From: Metaphire vulgaris
Taxonomy: Eukaryota > Annelida > Clitellata > Crassiclitellata > Megascolecidae
Direction of reading: 5' to 3'
Assembly: GCA_018105865.1 (NCBI GenBank)
Contig: JACLAT010000046.1
Coordinates: forward strand, 548,501 to 612,500
DNA: 64,000 nt
Under the pieces are notes generated by a model, which searched no databases, was not told where the DNA came from, and saw only the letters and a list, made by a program, of their open reading frames with translations. The position numbers and the translations under genes were made by a program. Every line of letters begins with the position of its first letter. Position 1 is the first letter of the stretch. This document shows, in pieces, positions 22,152-33,563 of this stretch.

Positions 22152-22370
22152 GATACTCACGGCTGTGGTCAATGGTCCCGTAGTCAAACGTCCGCTGCTA
22201 TCGATGGTCTTTTGTCAAACGTCGGCTGTGGTCAATTGTCCAGTGGTCCGCTGTGGTCAAACGGGCAGTGGTCAAAAGTCCGCTGTAGTCAAACGTGCAG
22301 TGGTCAAAAGTCCGCTGTGGTCAAACGTCCAGTGGTCAAAAGTCCGCTGTGGTCAATCGTCCTAGAATCC
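22152..22370. repeat. Minisatellite of GTGGTCAAACGTCC-like units
   Basis: About a dozen imperfect units of 14-17 bp made of GTGGTCAAA and GTCCGCT or GTCCA words. Open frames through it are periodic and not genes. Confidence 0.88.
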
Positions 22371-22599
22371 CATTGTATAGGGAATTCCAATAATCAAGTC
22401 TACTGAAATACATGAAATTTGCAGCCAATTGTCACGATGTTGATTATATTGCTGAAGAAGAAATCTGAATGAATACATACGTCTAATGTATTTCAACTTG
22501 TGTCCAATGTAAACATTGTTTTGACGTGACTTACTTATTTCCGAAAGCTCAGGTTAATTTATTTACAATTGACCTCTACTGTAGTTAGAACGATATACA

Positions 22600-22855
22600 G
22601 CTGTAGGCCTAATAGTAGACAAGTAATTAAAAAAAGCTAAAGAAAAGAGCGTTTTACACTTCACACATGAACAAGATGTTAAATAAGTGCGTTTGAAGTA
22701 AGGAATTATGAATGCTCTCGCTGCCCATAGTTTGTGCGTAGAGCGTCACGTGTTCCAATGAGACAGTTGGAAATCCCCGTAGAGTTAGGCGTACCATTCT
22801 AAGTATGGGCAACCGGCACTGGATACGATAAGACCATTGTAAACTCATACACTTG
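22600..22855 (+). repeat. Dispersed repeat R1, copy 2
   Basis: Second copy of the repeat at 8915-9130, in the same orientation, with scattered substitutions. Both start near an AATAGTAGA word. Confidence 0.8.
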
Positions 22856-23001
22856 ACTTAAAATAATTATTGTGTAATTAAGGAATATTAATGAATATTC
22901 GAGAACAATCTTTTTTAAATGCTCACCACATTATTTGCCGCAACTGTATTCCACGAAAATAAATCACAACGTAATTATGCATTTGCATGAAATAAAAAAA
23001 C

Positions 23002-23042
23002 GATATATATATATATATATATATATTGGCCTATATAATATT

Positions 23043-23115
<73 letters not shown>
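23002..23115. repeat. (AT)n and (GT)n microsatellite
   Basis: Two AT arrays separated by a short interruption, then GT units to 23115. Confidence 0.96.
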
Positions 23116-23224
23116 AGTTAAGTCATTTCGACTCATTTGGTTTCAACTGAAATAAAAGATTTATTGTTATCATAAAGAATCAGCATTTTCTTTATTGCGA
23201 CAATCGCTTTTTCACAACAAATTA

Positions 23225-24863
23225 CACTAGTCAACAAAATAAAAAAAAATTTCTGTCACAGAAATGAAAAAGTCTGATTCTATTACAGTTTTTTGCAAGG
23301 AATTCAGATATGTACTTAGAAATTCTCCATCACGTAACATTTTTCAGTGACACGTAGTTTAAATTTCTACTATATTGCTCATATAACATTATATGTGTTA
23401 TATGAATATTGTAACCTGCAGTCTCCTAAAAGGTAGTTGCATATGATTTTCTACGATATTGTACCTCAGGAACATCCCTTTTAAGAGTCCAACAATAGTC
23501 TGCTAGCATAATGGAGCTCCACTTGCCCTGGTACCTATTTTCCATTACTGAAATGTCCTGATGAAACCTTTCTCCGTGTTCATCGCTTTCTGCTCCTAGA
23601 TTTGCAGGAAAATAATCCAGGTGTGAATGCAAAAAGTGCATTTTTTAAGACATGTTACATCCCATTTCAATAGAGTATCCATTAATTTTGTGCAGTTGGC
23701 TGCCTTGTTATTTCCCAAGAAGTCGCGACAATCTTAAAGGAAATCCATGCAGCTCTTTTAGTGTCATTCAACTGAGCATCAAAGTTTTCATCTTTCATCA
23801 GTTTTCTAATATTAGGCCCTACAAAAATCCCTTCTTTGATTTTCACCTCACTTATTTGTGGAAATGTATTTCTAAGATATGCAAATCCTAGTCCACTTCT
23901 ATTCATGGCTTTTACAAAGTTCTTCACGAGACCCAACTTTATATGGAGAGGAGGTAGATATACTTTATTCGGCTCCACAAGTGGATTATGAATGTTTTTT
24001 GCCTCATACTTTTTTTTCTGCCTCATGGCAGATGGTAAATTTGTGTAATTGACAGTTTGTTGTGATTTGGAAGTAATGCCTGCAATGTTTGTAAGGCAAA
24101 AGTAACAGTATGTCAAGTGATCTCTTGGTTCCCTCCAGATCATTGGAACAGCAAACTTCATGTGTCTAACACCCTTGACCCAACTTGTTAGGAGTCTGAC
24201 ACAGGTTATACAGCTGAAATGAGAGGCCCTGTATTTGTCCTAATCGCCAATTTCACATCCAAAGTACCGCTTATAACATGTCTTAACAAGCGGAGTAAAA
24301 CGCCTTCTTTGCTTCTTAAAAGTAACATCACCGCAAATGTAGCAAAAGGAATCCGGATGATTAGTACACTTTCTAGGCATTTCAAAATGACTACAAAGAA
24401 CAAATAACCCTTACATTATATTAACTAAGTGCTCTATATTAAATAGCTTTAGGCAAGCTCATGCCAGATGGGACTTATTTCAAGCAATATAATACAAGTC
24501 ACACTTGCTCATATCAGAATAGAACACACAATTCATGACCCATCGTTTTCTGCTTGTATCAGCCAGACACATAGAACAAAGGGCCTGGATATATTATTAC
24601 AACATGACTCAACATTTATGCTGTGGCTGACAACATACAATAATATATTATAATTGGTTATGATGAAATTTTTTGTATACTACTTCGGTTTACTGAAATA
24701 AAATTGCATTGGCTATTTCACAGTAAGGTATATTCTTTAATAGACGATATCTCCTGAAGTATGGGTGATGGAAAAATTCTGATTACATATTTGGAAACTA
24801 CGTGAAAAACTACATATGGAACAGACCAGAGCGATTCTGTGACAAAAATTGTGTTTACCAGTG
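23225..24863 (-). mobile_element. Transposon with CACTRGT ends, copy 2, defective
   Basis: The left end is CACTAGTCAACAAAAT and the right end complements CACTGGTAAACACAAT. TGTCACAGAA lies inside both ends and TTA flanks both sides (23222-23224 and 24864-24866). It carries one copy of the same protein family as 19885-21915. The matching ends in two independent copies support the boundaries. Confidence 0.75.
23426..24380 (-). pseudogene. Transposon protein of the ERFHQDI/RYQGKW family, internally deleted
   Basis: Starts at ATG 24380 with a cysteine-rich N-terminus (CTNHPDSFCYICGDV, then SCITCVRLLTSWVKG), which could bind zinc. KFAVPMIWREP and CYFCLTNIAG follow. The central region is missing: PSAMRQKKKYE passes straight to NPLVEPNKVYLPPLHIKLGL. 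Then come GLGFAYLRNTFP, EGIFVGPNIRKLMKDENFD, a FLGNN block in another frame, and the C-terminus MHFLHSHLDYFP, DEHGERFHQDI and ENRYQGKWSSIMLADYCW. There is an in-frame TAG in the GDQDK motif and frameshifts near 23725 and 23645. I recognise the family only as a recurrent, unnamed mobile-element protein. No intact catalytic core can be judged from this copy. Confidence 0.75.
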
Positions 24864-25035
24864 TTATCATTGAAAGATGATGTATTGCTTTATATCTAAA
24901 AAAAACAATTATCTTATTGGAAATTCAAACGCATTATAAATTGAGCCCAAGAGTGCATTGCTAGGAAGGCAAATTCACCCTAATGTCCACGTGGCTATAT
25001 CCCGTCTGTACAGGACATATTCATCGTTTCTCGAT

Positions 25036-26004
25036 TTATTGCATAGGAAATTCCATTTTCCCAGAGGAATACACTACTGAAGGTTTTGGTAATTTGGCGT
25101 GATGTGACCATTCAATCGATTCATCGTTTAACACATTCGCAATGAGAACACTTCTGACGTCGTCTCGATAAATCCACTTTCTATTTCCATCCACATCCTT
25201 TGTATAAACACCACCTCCGATGACAAATAATTTGCCATTATGAACAATCATACCAAAATGACTGACGTCAGTCTTAAATTGATCTCTCATTTGAAAAGTT
25301 CCTGTATCAAAATTATATATGAAGCATTTACTGTGTCCAAGTAAAATAGCCTTGTTTTCCCACAATACAGCGCGTAGAAAACAATAAGCCACAGGCATTC
25401 GCTTTGAAATCAGAGTACAGGAGTTTAACTTCGTGTCATACACTTGAACATAGTCGCCTTCTCTGTTATTGGCGTCGCGTCCGCCAAAGATATAGAGTGA
25501 AGATTTAAAAGGCACACAAATACCAGAGCTCTGAATAGCATGAACCAGTTTTCCAACAGTTGTACATATATCCTCAATTGTATCGTATGCTTCGACGTCA
25601 TCGAGTGTTATTCTACCATCATCCACCCATCCACCGCATATATACAAAACGTGATCAACAAATGCCACACTGTGCCTTCGTCTGCCTCGAATCATGGTAT
25701 TACAATATTCCCAGTTAGATGATCGTGCATCGAATTTCCAGATTTTGTCCCAATTCTTTTCTAATCCAGTTACGAAGAGTGAATTGTCATAGACGGCAGC
25801 TGCAGATTCTTTATCCATTTGAGGTGGCAATTGTCCTATTGTAGAAACCTCGCCTTTTCTATTTACTTTTATTTTTACGACATTTCGGTACATTCCATCG
25901 TCGTTGACAAAGCCAGCCACAAGTATACAGCTTTCGAATCGAGTCGAAAATTCTGAAAGACAACAGACCAAATAGCTGAGAATGTCGAGAGTTACGGAGG
26001 CCAT
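25036..26004 (-). CDS. Kelch-repeat protein
   Basis: An uninterrupted 322-codon frame encodes a kelch beta-propeller. The blades are marked by hydrophobic-GG motifs: ILVAG (about residue 28), SLFVTG, VLYICGG, SLYIFGG, AILLGH and LFVIGG (about residue 266). Kelch propellers bind partner proteins, often as substrate adaptors of cullin-3 ligases when a BTB-BACK region precedes them. No BTB or BACK domain is encoded here. ATAAACAG just before the ATG could be a splice acceptor, and an in-frame stop lies about 16 codons upstream, so this may be the last exon of a KLHL-type gene or a short kelch-only gene. An AATAAA overlaps the stop codon. A clear paralogue lies at 63352-64000 on the same strand. 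Confidence 0.85.
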   Translation of the reverse strand: MASVTLDILSYLVCCLSEFSTRFESCILVAGFVNDDGMYRNVVKIKVNRKGEVSTIGQLPPQMDKESAAAVYDNSLFVTGLEKNWDKIWKFDARSSNWEYCNTMIRGRRRHSVAFVDHVLYICGGWVDDGRITLDDVEAYDTIEDICTTVGKLVHAIQSSGICVPFKSSLYIFGGRDANNREGDYVQVYDTKLNSCTLISKRMPVAYCFLRAVLWENKAILLGHSKCFIYNFDTGTFQMRDQFKTDVSHFGMIVHNGKLFVIGGGVYTKDVDGNRKWIYRDDVRSVLIANVLNDESIEWSHHAKLPKPSVVYSSGKMEFPMQ

Positions 26005-26366
26005 CTGTTTATGCCGTCTGTTGCTGCAATGAGGACACTGCTGCTACGAAATACATTAGCAAATGTTTGAATGAGCAGAACAGTGGATTTGCTCAAATAG
26101 ATTCAAGCATAAGAATCCGAGATCTTCGCTTTATTAGTGCCTTAGTGTTCAGGTACAGTGAACATTGATAACTCTATACGGTTTATACTGCTACATTTTT
26201 TGACGAGAGACTAGAATTACAGCGTTTTTAGATAAAATGCATGGCAGGAAATCCGTTTCAGATTTTTTCACGGAGAAAGGCGAGTTTAGCGGATAAGCGA
26301 GGGACGAAGTAACGAGGTTTTACTGCAGATTCGTTCCATCTCTCATGTGATGAGTTCTACTGTACA
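26005..26366. other. Upstream of kelch frame, nothing recognised
   Basis: Searched on the minus strand for BTB or BACK exons; none was seen. Confidence 0.4.
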
Positions 26367-26956
26367 TTAACCCTCGTAGAGTGTAAGGGGGCGTAAAATT
26401 ACCCAATTCCAGTAAAAGCTTCGCATCTTTTTACTGTTGCACTGTAAACAATATGCCTTTATGACTTTTCCTAAAATTATATGTTTTCACTACACAAAGG
26501 CCACATTTTAGACATTTTGTGTGCTGCCCACTAGCGGTGTCGGTCGACGTCGTCTGATATTTTACATTAGTGATGTGTCTATCGAAATGCATATGAACTG
26601 TATAAACACTGAATATACACTGTATCTACAGTGCATATACACCGTCTATATACTGTACATGCACTGTATATACACTGTATAGACACTGTATACGCTGTAT
26701 CAATGCTTTGTTGTCAATGCGACTCGCCCATACGTATCTTTTCAAACTGCGCAGGCTTTATATGCTCTGCATGGTGCTGTAATTTTTTTCTTGCGTTTTA
26801 ATACAACGCATATCATACATGTTGTATGGCAAAATTACTGGTTGTGGTATAAATTTCCTAAGCATTACCTTAATATTCATTAAATATCAGTGGGGGTAGA
26901 ATTACCCCTCATTACAGCAAAGGCATCGAAAAAAGTCTGCACCCTACGAGGGTTAA
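26367..26956. mobile_element. piggyBac-like non-autonomous element, 582 bp
   Basis: Body 26371-26952 lies between TTAA copies at 26367-26370 and 26953-26956. Ends share CCCTCGTAGRGTG as inverted repeats, and a GGGGTAATTYTACCC-like word is near both. TTAA duplication with CCC termini is the piggyBac hallmark. No transposase is present; a minisatellite fills the middle. Confidence 0.9.
26590..26705. repeat. Minisatellite of ACACTGTATA-like units
   Basis: About ten imperfect 10-12 bp units inside the piggyBac-like element. Confidence 0.85.
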
Positions 26957-28119
26957 GACTAGTAGGCCTACTTCAACTGTTCTACCATAGTGATCTATAA
27001 TTGTACTGTAAATGTACTGCAATGCTGACCTATCAGAGCCAAGAACAATCAACAATAATATAATAATAATAATAGTAGAAAACGTGATTAAATAAAGCGG
27101 GATGATGGGCAATTTTATGGAATTCCTCAATCGGAAAAATGATACGAGCGGCGCTTGTTGCAAATAAGTTTCAAATGTTGTAAACCACGCATAATTTCAA
27201 AATACTTCCCAAATCTGCAATCAGTGTCAGTCACCCTTCTCTCTACGGTCCTCGATCCTTGACAATTTCGTCGCGTTGTTTTTCCAAGACTGATCTATAG
27301 CCCAGTTAAGGCAAATATCTCTTAAAATGGCGCGTAACCCATGGTTTTGGGCAACTAGATATCTACTATATCTAGATATCTACTATATCCTTTTATAGCC
27401 GCTAAACCATATAAAACTAATGATGGATACCAATCGAATATAAAAACATATATACAATATTATAAAATATTGCGTCATTGTCATAGAGTAGACCCATACG
27501 ACCCATAGAGTAGTCATTAGTCGACTCATTGAAACATTGCCATCGGTGTTTTGACCATCCAGGAATTTAATCTCTATTATCCGCCAAACATTTAGTGGTA
27601 TATGCAGTGAATTCGTCTGTTGTTAATTAAGCTGCCATCTACTGTATACGGATGCTAGGTCTGTCATACTGTAGGCCTACATTCCTATAGCAGATTTTCC
27701 AACCGTTTTGTTATCTTTCCCCGGATTCTTTCGCTCACTGACGTGTGTTGCATTCGTTTTCCTATTTCCTCGTTTGACAGAAATGATGAAAGTGAGAATT
27801 GTAGATACACTCTGTATATTGATCTGTGGGCTCCCGACAAATGGGCCTCGCATTTTGACGACACGGCGATTCGCCGACACGAATCGCGTGTTGGTGAAAT
27901 GCTATGCAATGTATAGTATTGATAAGACGGCTATTCGTCGACATGATACTGCATAAAATACTTATAAGAAAGGACAATTAATGTACACCTTAGCAAGTAA
28001 GTTGGCTACATATGGGAACAAAAAATTCACGGAGCAGGAAGCGACTGAAACTAGAGCTGAAATTCATTTATTGGATGAAATTTGAAGTCGATGCAATTAT
28101 GCGTGTGATGTTATTTAAA
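26957..28119. other. No feature recognised
   Basis: AT-rich. A stretch at 27840-27960 is rich in GACGAC and GGCGATTCGCC words. Open frames around 27680-27980 have no recognisable domain. Confidence 0.4.
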
Positions 28120-28435
28120 TAGCCGATTGATTGATTTATTTTATTTATTATTTTATTTATTCCATTAATTATTTCATTTATTTATACAGGACAATTTATT
28201 CGGCGCCGTAGGCATAACTAAGGCTAAAGTCAAAGTCACCTAACAACAAAAAGAAACTTTAAACAGATGCGTCTTAATACTCTTCAGGATCGCTCCGGAC
28301 GTGGTCTCCATAGTAATCTCCTTCGGTAAGGTGTTCCACAGCACTCGATTGCCTCTCCGAAAGGATCTGTCCCCGAAGACTACAGCCTTGGCCGGAGGAG
28401 GGACCAACAGCGGATTGCGTCCATGGCTAAATCTT
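28120..28435 (-). pseudogene. LINE family B, RT C-terminus and 3' end
   Basis: The minus strand reads SHGRNPLLVPPPAKAVVFGD, RGNRVLWNTLPKEI and then IKTHLFKVSF with a stop, the closing block of an L2/CR1-like LINE. The A/T-rich 3' tail is at 28122-28190. It is fused directly to the RTE remnant beyond 28436. Confidence 0.8.
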
Positions 28436-29865
28436 GTGCCTCGCTCCATGACAAACCCATATAGACCAAATCTTGTTCGGTTGTTTTCTTCCATGTTATC
28501 CTCGGTCTGCCTCTCTTTCTTTTGTTGTTTTTCTGGTTGCCAGTCCATTGCTTGCTTTGGGATCCGGTTGTTTTCCATGCGCTGTAGATGTCCAAACCAG
28601 CGCATTCTTCGTTTTCTGAGAATCTCTTCCATTGTCTCTTGACCTGTCAATCTTCTAATTTCCACATTGTTGATCATATCAACATCTGGAGAGAAGCACT
28701 TATTCTCTATTCCATCAGCGACCTGTACCAAACCAGCTTGTGTCTTTGTGTCCTCTATCTTTCCACGTCGTCCTGGAAGTTCAAGTTAGTCGCCGTCCGT
28801 CGGGTATGCGCCAAAGTCAGCCGCATTGGCTGCTGCGTGAAAGTTCGGCGGATTTGCGGTTGGCTGTCGTTTCTGGACTCTGGACTTCGCTGGATTTTTC
28901 ATCTTCGTCGGATTTGCCGATATCGATGACGGAACTATCTTCTTGCGGAAGACCGCTTCTTCAGGAACTTCTCCGGTGGTTATATCCGCACGGAGAAACT
29001 CCTACTACCAACTCGCGGACTTTCAACATCATCTTCCGCTCCTCGTTGGCATGTCAATGTGGCTGCAGTTTTCCTTGAAGGACCGCTTCTAGAGGACTTT
29101 GAACCGGACTTCTTCACGGCAGCAAAGTTCTTTCCATCATCACAGTGGATTTTAACATCGCAACCTTCTGACCTTCATTGATATGTCAGCGGTGTCAAAG
29201 CGCTTTTGATTTTGGATTTTAAACCATGCGTACAGCGCTATATAAATTGTCCTGGATAATAATAATAATATCTTTCCAGTGTATGTTTAGGATCTTTCGC
29301 TGCCATTTATGGTGGGTACCCTCAAGCCGCTTGAGGTTTGCTTTAGACAGTGGCCACAATTCCGCTTGATATAGAAGCGTGGAGAGCACAACAGCCTCAT
29401 ATAGTCTGATTTTAGTCCTTACACTGATTTTGGTACTCTTCCAGATATTAGTCGGTTTTGCAAATGCACCGTGTGCTTTACCAATCCTAGTCTTTATTTC
29501 TCCATCACAGTTTCCATCCCTATTTACTTGACATCTCAGATAGCAGAATTCTTCCACTATCTCGATATCCTTACCGTCGATGTCCAGTTTCCCAATATTA
29601 GTGGTGCTATTGCTATTTGTCATTATTTTGTTTTTTCAGCATTTATTCTTAATCCAATTTTCTCAGCTTCTGTTTTAGTATTCTCTGTAAGCTTTTTGAT
29701 CTCGTCCCATGTTGTGGAGAGGAGGGTTACATCATCAGCAAACTCCAAGTCTTTAAGGTTATCCTTGTGTGTCCAATTTATTCCACTGTTGCATTCATTC
29801 GTAGCTCTTCTCATGATGTAATCCATTACCAGAAGAAACATGACAATTAGAATACATGCTCGACA
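28436..29865 (-). pseudogene. RTE-clade LINE, 3' half (RT and C-terminal domain)
   Basis: Reading down the minus strand: VMDYIMRRATNE, GINWTHKDNLKDLEFADD with the FADD catalytic motif, AEKIGLRINAEKTK, then EFCYLRCQVNRDG, IGKAHGAFAK, ILNIHWKD, and after an insertion MINNVEIRRLTGQ, RRMRWFGHLQRMENNRIPKQ and GLSWSEAQDLA. These are RTE-clade motifs in order. Frames are broken and the 3' end is replaced by a family B LINE at 28435. It joins head-to-head with the plus-strand 5' half at about 29855. Confidence 0.85.
28676..29272 (+). mobile_element. Short retroposon nested in the RTE LINE
   Basis: Body about 28681-29267 with a 5-bp duplication ATATC at 28676-28680 and 29268-29272. Its 3' end has the family B landmarks (CAAAGCGCTTTTG, GCTATATAAATTGTCCTGG) and an AAT tail. 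The first 500 bases are GC-richer, lack LINE coding motifs, and contain words such as TCGCCGTCCGTCGG. It may be a non-autonomous element using family B machinery. Confidence 0.7.
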
Positions 29866-31255
29866 CGTCAAAATGACTATAATTCAGACATATGCACCAA
29901 CGAACACAGCAGACGATGAAGTAAAGGATGAGTTCTACGACACGCTCCAACATGTTCTGGACTCTACACCGTCACATGATATGGTCATTCTTATGGGCGA
30001 CTTCAACGCAGTCATTGGAGCAGACAACACCGGCTGGCAGAGTGTTATGGGCAAAGAGGCGACAGGACATAGAACAGACAATGGAGATAGACTACTAAGC
30101 CTCTGCGCCACACATAACTTCAGGTTTGGAGGTAGTTGGTTTAAACACAAAAATAGACACAAATTCACCTGGCAATCTCCGGATGGCAAAACAAAGAACC
30201 AAATTGACCACATTTGCTTTCCGGCGAGGCGGGCCTCTTCGTTTAGAAATGTACGCACATATCGAGGTGTTGACATATCGACGGACCACTATCTGCTGGT
30301 AGCAAGTGTGAAACTCAAACTTAAAAGCTTGCACAAGAGCCAATCATACAAGCCGCTTGCCTTAGAAAAGCTGTCAGATGACAACATGAGAGACGAATTC
30401 CAGATTCAAGTACGTAATCGATTTCAATGCCTAGAAACTCAAAACCCCGAAGAAACTCCAAATGATATATGGAAATCTTTCAAGCACAAACTACTTGGTG
30501 CGCAGAAGAATCCATAGGACACAAAAGAGGAACGAGAAAGAAGCTTGGATCTCTGAGGGAACATGGAAAGTCATTGATGAACGGAAGTTACAGAAGAGAA
30601 AGAGAGAACAGATTCAACCAGATAGAGAGAAGAGAGAGAGAGAAGTCGATAAATACCGACAGCTAGATAAAGAAGTGAAGAAATGCTGCAGAGCAGATAA
30701 AAACAAATGGGTAGAAGACTGTGCGGAGGAGGCAGAAGTTGCAGCAAAGAACGGTGACTCAAGACAGCTCTTTCAGATTGTTAACAGACTGACAGGCAAA
30801 ACCCACAAAAGAGTTCCAATAAAAGACGTTCGAGGGCAGACATTGAACTCACACGATGAACAAATAGAACGTTGGAAGGAACACGTTGAATAAGTCAGAC
30901 AGTGAAAACATAATAAGCCATTCAAGCCGCACAACATGGCCATGAGAGACAATAGCGGCAAAAAATTATCGACTTCAGAAAATAAGTCACAGACGGAAAG
31001 AATATTATGGAAAACCATGACGTCGTAGATGAAGACATATAGATCAACAGCCAAGAAAAAGAATTACTCCGCTAAAAATTTTAACGGAAGCGCCGTGTCA
31101 AAATTGTCCAGGCGAAAAGCTCAATGACCTGATAATATAACCACCGAACAGCTCTAGTTTGGTGGGGAAATAACACTGACCAGGACGCATGATCTGGGGG
31201 TCTGGAACCTGACAGAAGATTGGACGCAGTCAGCCTTCATACCACTCCCCAAAGA
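29845..31255 (+). pseudogene. RTE-clade LINE, 5' half (endonuclease and linker), inverted
   Basis: The 29840-30517 frame is an apurinic-type endonuclease domain: MTIIQTYAPTN, MVILMGDFNAVIG, TGHRTDNGDRLLSLCATHN, FTWQSPDGKTKNQIDHI and DISTDHYLLVASV. The DHY/DHH-type catalytic histidine region is present. The linker follows in another frame (KRKREQI..., GDSRQLFQIVNRLTGKTHKR) to about 30893, and a decayed RT start (PDNITTEQ, then FIPLPKEQ) reaches about 31255. Orientation is opposite to its 3' half, as expected from a twin-primed insertion. It is not functional. Confidence 0.88.
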
Positions 31256-31261
31256 GCAGCT

Positions 31262-31542
31262 CACCCGGGCAGAGGCGTAGCGTGCCAATGGCTATTGTGG
31301 CTTTAACCATGGGCGGCACACATGACAGCACACATGACGGAGGAGGCAATTTTACAGTAGAAGCGACGACCTTTTTCGCTTGTCAGGGTATTTTCAGTGA
31401 AGGCGGAAAATTTTAGAAGAGGCGGTAGATTATTTTTTTTAAAGCGACGACATGGTCCGCCTCTGATATGAATTAAATTGGGGCGACGGATTAGCCATGA
31501 GCCAGAGGCGGCAAAAGTGCACGCTACGCCAATGCACCCGGG
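31262..31542. mobile_element. hAT-type MITE, 265 bp
   Basis: Body 31270-31534 with ends CAGAGGCGTAGCGTGCC and GCACGCTACGCCAATG. Perfect duplication CACCCGGG at 31262-31269 and 31535-31542. Same family as 20894-21150. Confidence 0.93.
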
Positions 31543-33484
31543 ACTAATCTCCTTGCCGTGTGTCGCCTTCGTGGTTTCGCTATCAGTTTTCGTCTCCCGA
31601 GCGTTTCCTTTGAACCTTTCTTCAGCATCGTCTTCTGTACAGAACGATTCGTCCATTGAAATCTGTCTCCAGCTTCCGTTCTATCTAAACATTTTGGTGA
31701 TAGCGGTGATATTCGATGCAGAGCGGTCTCTTCTTTCGTGTTATCGGAGGGGGGCCACTTAAGGTTCGTTGTTCGCATTCACTGACGCGTCGTCCACTTG
31801 GATTTTAACACGACTTTGTTTTAACGAAACAAATAATTACACGATCAAATGTAGGCCTACAGGCGCAGAAGTTCAACGTTCTTCTCACAGAAAGTTGTCG
31901 ACAAATCTTATTCGTTAGTAACTTTCTAGCTTCCCGACTCGCCTTCGCCTGGCCTGTTGAGTTACGTCCGTCAGCGTTTTTTGAGTGAGAGGGACTCTTA
32001 TTCGCCAGGTTTCCTTTTATCGTCGCCGACTATTTATCAGTCAATACCCGCGAGTTCCCATTGGTTCGCTGACTGCGATTAGCCTTTGACTTCCTTCCAA
32101 AAGCGCTTCCTTATATCGCTCTAACACTTTAACAATGTAATGACGAACATCTATCTAATGAAGTCATTACACAAATATTATGCTAAATATAAAAGTTAAA
32201 CTCTAGGCTATGCAATGCCTAAGATCATGTCTCCGTAAAAATGTATTACGTATATAGGCCTATATAGTTCATGATTTTTGTTGCTTTTCAAATTTGGCCC
32301 GTCGTTTCAGTTTATTGCAAGGGGGTCAATATTTGCCAAACAATTTTTTTTACAGAATTTATGGACAGCCTCTTGGTCAGCTGCCCGGGTTACATTTTGA
32401 GCTTGGTTACGCCACTGGGTGACACCCTCCACAAAAAACAAAGCAATTACACCAAGGATATATTTGGGTCCTCCGGTATCAGCCCATGCGTGAGCATAGA
32501 ATTACTTAGCCTATCTAATTCACAGACACCAAACGCTTTGGTGTCAACCTGTGTGATGCCGTAATTGGTAGGCCTCTATCATCCGGTGCGTCCCGCACTC
32601 CTAACCGGCCACTATATGGCATCAAACTACTCGCTATGTACCATGTAATCGGAAAAACTAAAGGAAATGGCATACCGTGCAGAGAAAGCTGTAAAAATAC
32701 AACTTGACCATCAATGCTGCAAATATGAACTCAATGTTAAATACAGACAACATACCGCAACTGTGTTTAGAGCAGACTACTGGTGCAAGACTGATATGTG
32801 TAGGCCTAATTGTGTATTTGGGGATTAAATATCAAAAGACGCAGATAGGCCATCGATGTTAAAAAGTTTAACAAAACTATGAAAGAAAACTTACTGGACA
32901 ATTCACCTACACGGCGGTTTGCCTTCAGATATCCGTAGTTGAATCGCCGTGGAGGCGAAATGTCCAGCATTGTCTATTCTTGGTAAAGCGGTCATTTGCC
33001 TACATAATTAATCCTATAGAAAATACAATGAGTCACCAGAATACACTTACTACTTACTATGCACTGGGTCAACTGAACGTACCAAAATATAAGACCGAAA
33101 ATATGACTAATAATAGAGTGAATTAAATTTGTGCAATAAAATCATTCATATATTGGATGAATATTTTATGCCGTTTAAATGCAGGCCTAATTTAAAATGT
33201 TGGCCGGTGTGCCCATCTTAGTTTCACTCTAGCAAATTCTATCGTAATACGAATTCTCATCCAAGTACTTTGCAATAGTAATTCACTCACATATTCTCAA
33301 AACCCAGGTCGTTTTAGGTAAGTAACATTTTCTGTCTAATATTGAGGCACTTATAGTTGACCCAATGCATAGTAAGCGCCTTTTTACTAGATCCTTTCAA
33401 TTTTGATGTTCTTCTGTCAACCATTCAATCACAACAATCCAAAATGTGTGTCTCTTAGTATCCTTATATAGCGTTCCGTGCGCT
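31543..33484. other. No gene recognised
   Basis: A fragment at 32371-32417 (GGTTACGCCACTG end preceded by CCCGGGTTACA) is the terminus of an element like that at 5145-6752. The rest has no supportable gene; open frames at 31303-31778 partly overlap the MITE and show no domain. Confidence 0.45.
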
Positions 33485-33563
33485 AAACGATCACAATCCC
33501 TTGACTTTGTTGCGTTAACGGAATGAAGATCATTCGCAGTTGGCATAGATAAGTATTTTCTGC

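Noticed and set aside
22981..24407. Plus-strand open frames within the CACTRGT transposon
   Set aside because: They are antisense to the recognised minus-strand protein remnant.
27677..27977. Several overlapping short open frames on both strands
   Set aside because: No domain, no splice context and mutual overlap; treated as chance.
29935..30276. Minus-strand open frames opposite the endonuclease
   Set aside because: Shadow frames of the plus-strand RTE endonuclease; no independent motif.
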